A stretch of 7,154 nucleotides of DNA, from positions 1 to 7,154 of the forward strand of contig JAEZKX010000366.1 in assembly GCA_023436025.1 (NCBI GenBank), in the 5' to 3' direction. The notes beneath the pieces were generated by a model. The model was given only the letters and a program-made list of their open reading frames with translations, did no database searches and was not told the origin of the DNA. The stretch is from Pseudomonadota bacterium. GTDB taxonomy: Bacteria; Pseudomonadota; Gammaproteobacteria; Burkholderiales; Burkholderiaceae_C. A program made the translations under genes and the position numbers. This document shows, piece by piece, positions 1-7,027 of the stretch (positions are counted from its first letter, which is position 1; every line of letters starts with the position of its first letter).

Positions 1-196
1 GGAGCACGGAGCACGGAGCACGGAGCACGGAGCACGGAGCACGGACACGGACACGGACACGGACACGGACACGGACACGGACACGGACACGGAGCATCGA
101 GCATCGAGCATCGAGCATCGAGCATCGAGCATCGAGCATCGAGCATCGAGCACCGAGCGTCGAGCGTCGAGCGTCGAGCGTCGAGCGTCGAGCACC
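1..196. repeat. Block-structured tandem array of 6- and 7-base units
   Basis: The array is made of uniform blocks: GGAGCAC six times (1-42), GGACAC eight times (43-90), one extra G, GAGCATC eight times (92-147), GAGCACC once (148-154), GAGCGTC five times (155-189) and GAGCACC once (190-196). The units differ by one or two bases, so they probably derive from one ancestral heptamer that mutated and was then expanded locally by slippage. The + strand has no T before position 97. The array is cut by the left edge of the window, so its full length is unknown. It lies just upstream of the groES promoter region. No reading frame through it looks like a protein, and there are no spacers, so it is not a CRISPR array. 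Confidence 0.97.
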
Positions 197-240
197 ACCG
201 CAGATCCGACCCACAACGGAAGTTCGCATCACGGCTGTGT

Positions 241-258
241 CGTAGTCCGCCGACTACG
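241..258. repeat. Perfect inverted repeat upstream of the groES promoter
   Basis: CGTAGTC (241-247) and GACTACG (252-258) are exact reverse complements separated by CGCC. Allowing one bulged T at 240, the stem extends by three more pairs (237-239 with 259-261). No run of T follows, so it is not a standard intrinsic terminator. It ends ten bases before the -35 element of the heat-shock promoter. It could be the end of an upstream transcript, a protein-binding dyad, or chance; the sequence alone does not decide. Confidence 0.6.
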
Positions 259-268
259 CACCGCCCCG

Positions 269-295
269 CTTGAAACCGACAAAAAAGCCCCTATG
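269..295 (+). promoter_or_regulatory. Heat-shock (sigma-32/RpoH-type) promoter of groESL
   Basis: CTTGAAA at 269-275 matches the -35 consensus of RpoH promoters. After a 12-base gap, CCCCTATG at 288-295 resembles the CCCCATNT -10 element. Transcription would start near position 302, inside the CIRCE operator. That gives a groES leader of roughly 125-130 bases. The assignment rests on consensus match and position. Confidence 0.8.
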
Positions 296-296
296 A

Positions 297-323
297 TTAG
301 CACTCGTTGGAACTGAGTGCTAG
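297..323. promoter_or_regulatory. CIRCE operator (HrcA binding site)
   Basis: TTAGCACTC (297-305), nine bases (306-314), then GAGTGCTAG (315-323) match the CIRCE consensus TTAGCACTC-N9-GAGTGCTAA with a single mismatch at the last base. HrcA, the heat-sensitive repressor, is known to bind this element in front of groESL. Here it follows directly after the -10 element of the sigma-32-type promoter, so a bound repressor would block the start site. The operon therefore appears to be both activated by RpoH and repressed by HrcA, a combination known from betaproteobacteria. Confidence 0.95.
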
Positions 324-364
324 CGGACGAGCCTTCCGCAACTCGGGTCCACGCGAGAGTTAAT

Positions 365-388
365 GGGCACTGACTTCGCTTGGTGCCC
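365..388 (+). other. Hairpin in the groES 5' leader
   Basis: GGGCAC (365-370) and GTGCCC (383-388) form a six-pair stem around a 12-base loop. It lies in the untranslated leader between CIRCE and the groES ribosome binding site. It has no T-run and ends 30 bases before the AAGGAG at 419-424, so it should not mask translation directly. It may influence mRNA stability or be fortuitous. Confidence 0.4.
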
Positions 389-429
389 TTGATAGTCAAA
401 CCACCCTGTTCCCAATTGAAGGAGCTGCA

Positions 430-720
430 ATGAAACTTCGCCCCCTGAACGATCGCGTGATCGTCAAGCGCCTGGAAAACGAAACGAAGACGGCTTCGGG
501 CATCGTGATCCCCGACAACGCCGCCGAGAAGCCGGACCAGGGTGAAGTCCTGGCCGTGGGCCCGGGCCGCAAGGACGAAGACGGCGACACCATCGCCATG
601 AGCGTCAAGGTCGGCGACCGGGTGCTGTTCGGTAAGTACAGCGGCCAGACCGTCAAGGTCGACGGCGACGAGCTGCTGGTCATGAAGGAAGACGACCTGT
701 TCGCGGTCATCGAGCGCTGA
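430..720 (+). CDS. groES: Co-chaperonin GroES (10 kDa chaperonin)
   Basis: This 96-residue protein is a full-length GroES, the lid of the cytoplasmic chaperonin. Seven copies form a ring that caps the GroEL cavity during ATP-driven folding. The N-terminal [14 protein letters not shown] segment is typical of the family. The mobile loop lies at about residues 17-32 and carries I25-V26-I27, the hydrophobic tripeptide that docks on the GroEL apical domain. The C-terminal half ([12 protein letters not shown], then [16 protein letters not shown]) is also characteristic. AAGGAG at 419-424 lies five bases before the ATG and fixes the start. The gene is first in the groES-groEL operon, 51 bases ahead of groEL, and sits behind the RpoH-type promoter and CIRCE. 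Nothing about it is unusual. Confidence 0.99.
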   Translation: MKLRPLNDRVIVKRLENETKTASGIVIPDNAAEKPDQGEVLAVGPGRKDEDGDTIAMSVKVGDRVLFGKYSGQTVKVDGDELLVMKEDDLFAVIER

Positions 721-753
721 GTCGCTCGCTCTCCCCTCATCCATCCCAACTGA

Positions 754-2418
<1,665 letters not shown>

Positions 2419-2455
2419 GGTCCGGCGCCTGAGCGACTTCGCTCAAGCAGATGAG

Positions 2456-2485
2456 AAGCCCGCGGCGAGAGCCGCGGGCTTTTTT
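2456..2485 (+). terminator. Rho-independent terminator of the groESL operon
   Basis: The arm AAGCCCGCGGC (2456-2466) pairs perfectly with 2471-2481 around a GAGA tetraloop, giving an 11-pair GC-rich stem. The run of six T at 2480-2485 overlaps the end of the 3' arm. It lies 37 bases after the groEL stop. It separates the chaperonin operon from the downstream peptide-modification genes, which therefore probably need their own promoter or limited read-through. I found no convincing sigma-70 promoter between 2486 and 2564. Confidence 0.95.
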
Positions 2486-2527
2486 CATTGCCTAAACGAC
2501 TGCGGAATTTCGCGGATGTATTCGGGA

Positions 2528-2564
2528 AGGAGGCAGCGCCCCGCCAGGGCGCCACCAGCCCGCA
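2528..2564 (+). promoter_or_regulatory. Distant Shine-Dalgarno plus spacer hairpin before the YcaO gene
   Basis: A perfect AGGAGG (2528-2533) is the only strong ribosome binding site upstream of the YcaO gene, but it lies 31 bases before the ATG at 2565. No ATG, GTG or TTG occurs in that frame between the two. GCGCCC (2536-2541) and GGGCGC (2547-2552) can form a six-pair GC stem with a five-base loop inside the spacer. If folded, the hairpin would shorten the effective spacing to about 14 bases. The functional reading is inference. Confidence 0.45.
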
Positions 2565-4514
2565 ATGAAGCAGCCACCATTGGCCTTTCCACTTGCCGCC
2601 GGGCACTGGCTCGTGCGCGGCGACACTCTTGCGTGCCGGACCGCACGCAAAGCCATCACCGTCCAGGCACCGGGGCGCTTGCTCCAGGCCGTCTCGCGCT
2701 TGTGCAACGGGGGCCTGGCATGGCGGGAAGTGGCGGCGGAGCTGGACCGTCATTGGCAGCGCGAATCCCTGGAACCCTTCCTGGCCGGATTGGCGGCCGA
2801 AGGCGCGCTGGTCGAGGCCCCCCGCGCGGCGAGCGCCGCCCGGCCATCCGCCCCATCCCGGGTCTTGCCGGGGACGGGCCCGTATGGTCGGCGCCACGCA
2901 CGCGCCCAGGTCGACCTGGCCACGCTGCTGCGCTCGCCAAAGCACTTTGGCACCTTCGCCGACCGGGCCGTTCCGGTCGAGCTCCTGGCCTCGCTGCTGT
3001 CGCTGATCGCGCACGATGGACCGGTCGAAGTGGCGGTGCTGCGCACGCTTCCCGCCTCCCCGGCCGCACGGCGCCTGGAGCCAGGCATCTACCGGCCCTG
3101 GCTCCACCAGGAAGGCGGCATCAGCTTTGAACACACCGCGGCGGTCGACGGCGCCTGGCGACGCTTCGGCGACCCGAGGATCCTCACGTATGCAAGCGCG
3201 GCCCTGGCATGGGCCGATGGCGAACCGGCAGGCGCGCAACACCATGCACGCATCGCTGCGGCGAGCCTCGGACTGGCATGCGAGGTCCGCAACTCCCACG
3301 CCATCATCGGCATGCGCCCGGACGCCGAAGAAGAATCGCTGGCGCGGTCCGACGACTGCTTCCACATGCGCGAAGGCGTCCACCAGGCAGCAGGCTTCCA
3401 GCCGGCCGGATTCGCGTACATCGCCTGGCCGGCGGCCAGCACTTCAACGCCGATCCGCACGACGGGCCGCGCCGCCGATCCACGGCTGGCGATGCGCAAG
3501 GCCGAGGCCGAGGCTTGGGAACGGCTGGGCTGGGCCACCACGGCACCGTCCAGCCGCACCGGGCCCATGCATGCCTTCCCGCAAGCCATCGACCCCTCGA
3601 CGGTTATTCGCTACTCCGCGCACCAATACCGCCAACCGGCCTTTCCCTTCGCTCCCCTCTCCCAGCGGCGCCACTATGCCTGGGTGCGGGGCTACGACAC
3701 GCGCGATGGCCAGGAGGTCCTCCTGCCAGCCGACTGCGTCCACGCACTGAGTGCGCTGCCAGGCCGCCCCAATGGTCGCCCGCTGACAAGCACGTCCACG
3801 TCCGGCGTCGCGGCATGGACCGACCGCGACGGCGCACTTGCGCATGCCACGCTCGAATTGCTGGAACGCGACGCTTTCCTGCGGCAGTGGTGCAGTGGAG
3901 CCGGCCCCCACCAGGTCGTGCCCCACACCTTGCCGGCAGAGGCTCGACGCCGCCTGGCCGGGCTTGAAGCCGCAGGATGCCGTGTGTCGGTCGCGGAGAT
4001 CGGGGAGCGCGCCCCCGTGTTCACTGTCTTCGCCCAGCACACGCGCCACCACTTCAGCCTCGTCACTGCAGGCACCGACTTCGATGCCGAAACCGCGCTT
4101 GGCAAGGCGCTCGACGAAGCCGAAGCGCGCGTGCTGCACAACCTGAAAGCGCCCCGCATGCCACGGCCCGGCGGCAAGGCTGCTTCCTCGCGCGAGACGA
4201 TCGACCAGGTCTACCGATCAGCACGCTTCTACCGGCGCGCCGACTTCTACGGATCGGGGCCGTTCACTGTCCGCTTCGGTTCGGTGGCCCGTACCCTGGG
4301 ATGGACCGCGCTTCAGCACGACCTCACGCAGGCCGGACACCGCCTGCTGGCATTCGACCTCACGCCACCGGGCGCCGCCATCGGGCAAGGCCGCGAGGCA
4401 TTGCACGTGATGCGGGCCGTCATTCCGGGAACCCTCCCCATCTGGTTCGCCCAGGGCCTGGAGCCGGCGGGACTGCTCCCGTTGCGAAACACCTTCATCC
4501 ACCCCTTCCTGTAA
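2565..4514 (+). CDS. YcaO-domain azoline-forming cyclodehydratase with RRE-like and SagB-like N-terminal segments
   Basis: This 649-residue protein is probably the leader-binding and ring-forming enzyme of a RiPP pathway. Residues about 296-649 read as a SagD-type YcaO domain. E316-A-W-E319-R320 gives the ExxER nucleotide/Mg motif. The segment RYSAHQYRQPAFPFAPLSQR and then WVRGYDTRDGQEVLLPA follows the usual SagD pattern. TSTSGVAAW with E431LLERDA is the second family motif, and AFDLTPPG with VIPGTLP closes the fold. YcaO enzymes use ATP to activate a backbone amide so that Cys, Ser or Thr can cyclise. Residues about 15-88 resemble a PqqD-like RiPP recognition element, judging from the helix-rich pattern AVSRLCNGGLAWREVAAEL. 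Residues about 118-245 resemble a SagB/nitroreductase fold (FADRAVPVELLASLLSLI; RRLEPGIYRPW; ARIAAASLGLACE) but seem to lack clear FMN-binding residues, so oxidation is uncertain. The protein ends in HPFL where azoline-forming relatives usually end in a proline-rich PHPFP-like tail. The start is the first in-frame ATG. Confidence 0.9.
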   Translation: MKQPPLAFPLAAGHWLVRGDTLACRTARKAITVQAPGRLLQAVSRLCNGGLAWREVAAELDRHWQRESLEPFLAGLAAEGALVEAPRAASAARPSAPSRVLPGTGPYGRRHARAQVDLATLLRSPKHFGTFADRAVPVELLASLLSLIAHDGPVEVAVLRTLPASPAARRLEPGIYRPWLHQEGGISFEHTAAVDGAWRRFGDPRILTYASAALAWADGEPAGAQHHARIAAASLGLACEVRNSHAIIGMRPDAEEESLARSDDCFHMREGVHQAAGFQPAGFAYIAWPAASTSTPIRTTGRAADPRLAMRKAEAEAWERLGWATTAPSSRTGPMHAFPQAIDPSTVIRYSAHQYRQPAFPFAPLSQRRHYAWVRGYDTRDGQEVLLPADCVHALSALPGRPNGRPLTSTSTSGVAAWTDRDGALAHATLELLERDAFLRQWCSGAGPHQVVPHTLPAEARRRLAGLEAAGCRVSVAEIGERAPVFTVFAQHTRHHFSLVTAGTDFDAETALGKALDEAEARVLHNLKAPRMPRPGGKAASSRETIDQVYRSARFYRRADFYGSGPFTVRFGSVARTLGWTALQHDLTQAGHRLLAFDLTPPGAAIGQGREALHVMRAVIPGTLPIWFAQGLEPAGLLPLRNTFIHPFL

Positions 4515-4523
4515 GGAGCAACC

Positions 4524-4730
4524 ATGGAACAAGTGAAAGCCGATCGACGCACGAAACGTCCCTTCTCCTGGGACATCCACAGCACCGACATCGACTTCAT
4601 GCGCGCCGAGCCGCAGGCGACGCCCCTGGAGGGATGCCTCGGGTGCAACCCCGAGCCGAACTGCGGGTGCGGCATCGCCAACGCCGTGCGTCCGAAAAAG
4701 CGGCGCGCGGCGGGCAACAGCGCCCGGTGA
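4524..4730 (+). CDS. Probable RiPP precursor peptide with four-cysteine core
   Basis: This 68-residue peptide lies between the YcaO gene and the radical SAM gene, the usual place for the substrate of such enzymes. AAGGAG at 4513-4518 overlaps the stop codon of the YcaO gene and lies five bases before the ATG, indicating coupled and strong translation. Residues 1-36 form a charged, cysteine-free leader with a hydrophobic/acidic stretch (FSWDIHSTDIDFM, 14-26). Residues 37-50 (GCLGCNPEPNCGCG) hold all four cysteines, C38, C41, C47 and C49, each next to glycine or asparagine, as in azole-forming peptides. Residues 51-68 form a basic tail with RPKKRR at 56-61. No signal peptide or membrane segment is visible. 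I do not recognise the family. A small metal-binding protein is a possible alternative, but the neighbouring maturases favour a precursor. Confidence 0.85.
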   Translation: MEQVKADRRTKRPFSWDIHSTDIDFMRAEPQATPLEGCLGCNPEPNCGCGIANAVRPKKRRAAGNSAR

Positions 4731-4740
4731 AGGCAGCCCC

Positions 4741-6054
4741 ATGAGCGCCAGGGCGGGCTGGTACCAGCTGCATTGCCGTTCACGCGACGGCGGGTCTGTC
4801 GTGCTGCACTACTCGCCGTCGACAAGCGAGTTGACAGACGAAGCAGGCACGCCGCTGTTGCGTGATCGCGAGCTCGTGGCGTTCGACGACGCAGAGCCGA
4901 TCTCACCTTCCACGCCGGGCTGGAAGTCCAATGAGGTCCGCACGCTGAAGATCCAGCTTGGCATGCGCTGCAACTACAGCTGCAGCTACTGCAACCAGGC
5001 CAGCAGCACTGCAGATGAGGTCGTGACCCGGACGGACGATGCGACGGCCTTCCTGGTCGGCCTCGACCGTTGGCTGCACGGAACCCCGGAACGCATCGAG
5101 TTCTGGGGCGGCGAGCCCCTGCTCTACTTCGCCAAGCTCGCCAAGCTGGTCCCCGCCCTGCGCGCGCGCTTTCCGCATGCGGCCTTCGCGATGGTCAGCA
5201 ACGGCAGCCTGCTGAGCGAGAAGGTGCTGTCGTTCCTCGAAACCTGGGACATCGGCATGATGGTCTCGCACGATGGGCCCGGGCAGCACCTGCGTGGCCC
5301 GGATCCATTCGACGACCCCACAAACGCCTACTGGCTGCGAAGGCTGTGGCGGGAACGCGGGCGCGCTCGCGGGCGCGTCGCTTTCAATGTGGTGCTCACG
5401 CCCGCCAATGCGGACATCGAGGCCACGCGCTCCTGGATCGCCGGGTGCGTGGAGGACGAGAACGTGGCGCTCGACACCGAAGGCGCGGTGTCGGTGTACG
5501 ACGACTCCACCCTGCACGGCAGCGGCAGATGGCGCCAAGAGGACTACGCTGTCCTGCACAACGCCATTGTTGCCGGATTCCGCTCGGGCGCTGCCTTCCG
5601 CTACGCCAGCATCAAGGACAAGGCGCAGGACTTCATCCTGTCCCTGCGCCAAGGGCGACCGGCGACCACCCTTGGCCAGAAGTGCAGGATGGACCGCCCC
5701 GACGAGCTTGCCGTGGACCTCCTCGGCAACGTCATGACCTGCCAGAACACGGGCGCACGCGGCGAGCACCGGATCGGGCATGTCGACGCACTGCAGGAAG
5801 TCGCCCTCGACACGGCCCTCCACTGGTCGAATCGGGAGACCTGCCGTCACTGCCCCGTCCTCCAGCTCTGCAAAGGAGGCTGCATGTTCCTGCGGGGTGA
5901 GCACTTCGCCCAGACCTGCGAGAACGAGTACCGCTACAACCTGGCCGTCCTCGCCGGCGTCATCGACGTGGTGGCCGGCTTGCAGCTGGATCACATTGCC
6001 GGGGACATCCGCCGGCCCACGTCGCACCGCACCATCCCCATCCGGGCGGCGTGA
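4741..6054 (+). CDS. Radical SAM/SPASM peptide maturase
   Basis: This 437-residue protein is a radical SAM enzyme that cleaves S-adenosylmethionine with a [4Fe-4S] cluster to start radical chemistry, here most likely on the precursor peptide encoded just upstream. The cluster motif is C77NYSC81SYC84, followed by the SAM-contacting GGEP at 123-126 and a radical SAM barrel to about residue 290. The C-terminal part is a complete SPASM domain: C315-x13-G329-x4-C334, then C368-x2-C371-x5-C377-x3-C381, then C393. All seven cysteines match the family pattern for two auxiliary clusters. SPASM maturases are known to form thioether, C-C and other crosslinks, epimers or oxidised termini; which applies here cannot be read from sequence. 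Residues 1-68 form a strand-rich segment before the barrel that may bind the leader, which is a guess. The ATG is 10 bases after the precursor stop, with AAGG at 4732-4735 as a modest ribosome binding site. Confidence 0.93.
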   Translation: MSARAGWYQLHCRSRDGGSVVLHYSPSTSELTDEAGTPLLRDRELVAFDDAEPISPSTPGWKSNEVRTLKIQLGMRCNYSCSYCNQASSTADEVVTRTDDATAFLVGLDRWLHGTPERIEFWGGEPLLYFAKLAKLVPALRARFPHAAFAMVSNGSLLSEKVLSFLETWDIGMMVSHDGPGQHLRGPDPFDDPTNAYWLRRLWRERGRARGRVAFNVVLTPANADIEATRSWIAGCVEDENVALDTEGAVSVYDDSTLHGSGRWRQEDYAVLHNAIVAGFRSGAAFRYASIKDKAQDFILSLRQGRPATTLGQKCRMDRPDELAVDLLGNVMTCQNTGARGEHRIGHVDALQEVALDTALHWSNRETCRHCPVLQLCKGGCMFLRGEHFAQTCENEYRYNLAVLAGVIDVVAGLQLDHIAGDIRRPTSHRTIPIRAA

Positions 6055-6055
6055 A

Positions 6056-7027
6056 GTGAGCTTCCTCACCACGTACTTCGTCCATGCCCGTGCAGTCCAC
6101 GCCGCGGCGGCGGCCGCGGGACTGGTGGCCGTGACGCAGAACGAGAACTTCGCGCTGCGTCTGGAGGGTGGTGAGCAGTCAGCCGTCTGGCCGGCCAAGT
6201 TCGTGGTCTCCGTCGCCGGGCGGCTCGCCTACAGCGCCACGTTCGGCCGCTCGACGGTCGGCTTTGCAGGATGGATGCCGTATGCCGCGCGGCAATGGCC
6301 GATCGCGCTCGACAAGGCTGCGTTCAAGCGCTTTGCGGCAGACAACGGGATCGCCACGCCGGCCGCTTGCGTCGATCCGTCGCAGATCCAAGGCCCGTTC
6401 ATCATCAAGAAAGGAGACTCCTCGTTCGGCGAGGGGATGCGGGGTCCTTTCCTGCGCGACGACCGGGACGATCCCGACCAGGCGCTCGGCGAAGGCGAGT
6501 TCTACGAAAACTTCATCGTGGGCCTGATCGCCAAGGCCTGGTGCTGGAACGGCGAATGCTTTGCCATCCACCTCCACCGCCCCTCGCTCGTCGTGGGGGA
6601 CGGCACATCCAGTGTGCGCGAGCTCGTTACGGCGCTTCCCAACGCCCGTGGCGGCGAAAACGACTGGGGACTGATCGCCAGGTTGGCCGCGTACTGTGGG
6701 GTATCTTCACTCGACAGCGTGGTGCCGCACGGCAAGGAAGTCCTCATCGAATACCGATACGGCTCCCGCTACGAGCCCTTTGCCATGCAGAACGAGAACG
6801 TCCTTGGGCAAATCAGGCATTCCGACCTCGGCTTCCAGTTCCAGCGAGCCGCCACTGTCCTTGCGGACGGCATCTCGGCCCACACGGGCGACCGGCGCGC
6901 CGTGTACACCCTCGATGCCATGGTCGACGGCGAGGGAACGGCGTGCTTCCTGGAGATGAACTGCAATCCGCTGGTGCATCCGGATCTGTATGGGGGGATG
7001 GTTGAAGGCCTTGCTACTCGGCGCTAG
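6056..7027 (+). CDS. ATP-grasp ligase of the RiPP operon (GTG start)
   Basis: This 323-residue protein has the ATP-grasp fold, whose members activate a carboxylate as an acyl-phosphate and join it to an amine, thiol or alcohol. LDKAAFKRFAADNGIATPAA (85-104) is the usual entry helix. FIIKKGDSSFGEGM (115-128) gives the nucleotide-binding lysines and glycine-rich loop. YENFIVG (150-156) is the hinge, and D287 with E300, N302 and N304 (FLEMNCNP) are the expected Mg ligands. LVVGDGTSSVREL (178-190) resembles the cyanophycin-synthetase/RimK-like part of the family. The reading frame is open further upstream inside the radical SAM gene. However, protein-like sequence begins only at the GTG at 6056, one base after that gene's TGA, so coupled re-initiation is likely; no strong ribosome binding site is visible. 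In this operon it probably modifies or macrocyclises the precursor, or ligates a further group to it. It differs from graspetide ligases I can recall. Confidence 0.88.
   Translation: MSFLTTYFVHARAVHAAAAAAGLVAVTQNENFALRLEGGEQSAVWPAKFVVSVAGRLAYSATFGRSTVGFAGWMPYAARQWPIALDKAAFKRFAADNGIATPAACVDPSQIQGPFIIKKGDSSFGEGMRGPFLRDDRDDPDQALGEGEFYENFIVGLIAKAWCWNGECFAIHLHRPSLVVGDGTSSVRELVTALPNARGGENDWGLIARLAAYCGVSSLDSVVPHGKEVLIEYRYGSRYEPFAMQNENVLGQIRHSDLGFQFQRAATVLADGISAHTGDRRAVYTLDAMVDGEGTACFLEMNCNPLVHPDLYGGMVEGLATRR

Noticed and set aside
1..196. The repeat array as a CRISPR array
   Set aside because: The units are 6-7 bases and directly adjacent, with no unique spacers.
2486..2564. A sigma-70 promoter for the peptide operon (TTGCCT at 2488 with TGTATT at 2517)
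   Set aside because: The two elements are 23 bases apart, outside the usual 16-18. Neither is a strong match at a better spacing.
3977..4744. A 255-codon + strand frame covering the end of the YcaO gene and the precursor
   Set aside because: It is an Arg/Ala/Pro/His-rich shadow frame. The precursor frame has a proper ribosome binding site and a coherent Cys-core peptide.
5780..6055. An upstream ATG (5780) as start of the ATP-grasp gene
   Set aside because: The added 92 residues are low-complexity Ser/Thr/Pro/Arg sequence overlapping the SPASM coding region. Protein-like sequence starts at the GTG at 6056.
4903..6198. A 431-codon minus-strand open frame opposite the radical SAM gene
   Set aside because: It is antisense to a gene with complete radical SAM and SPASM motifs and has no recognisable motif itself.
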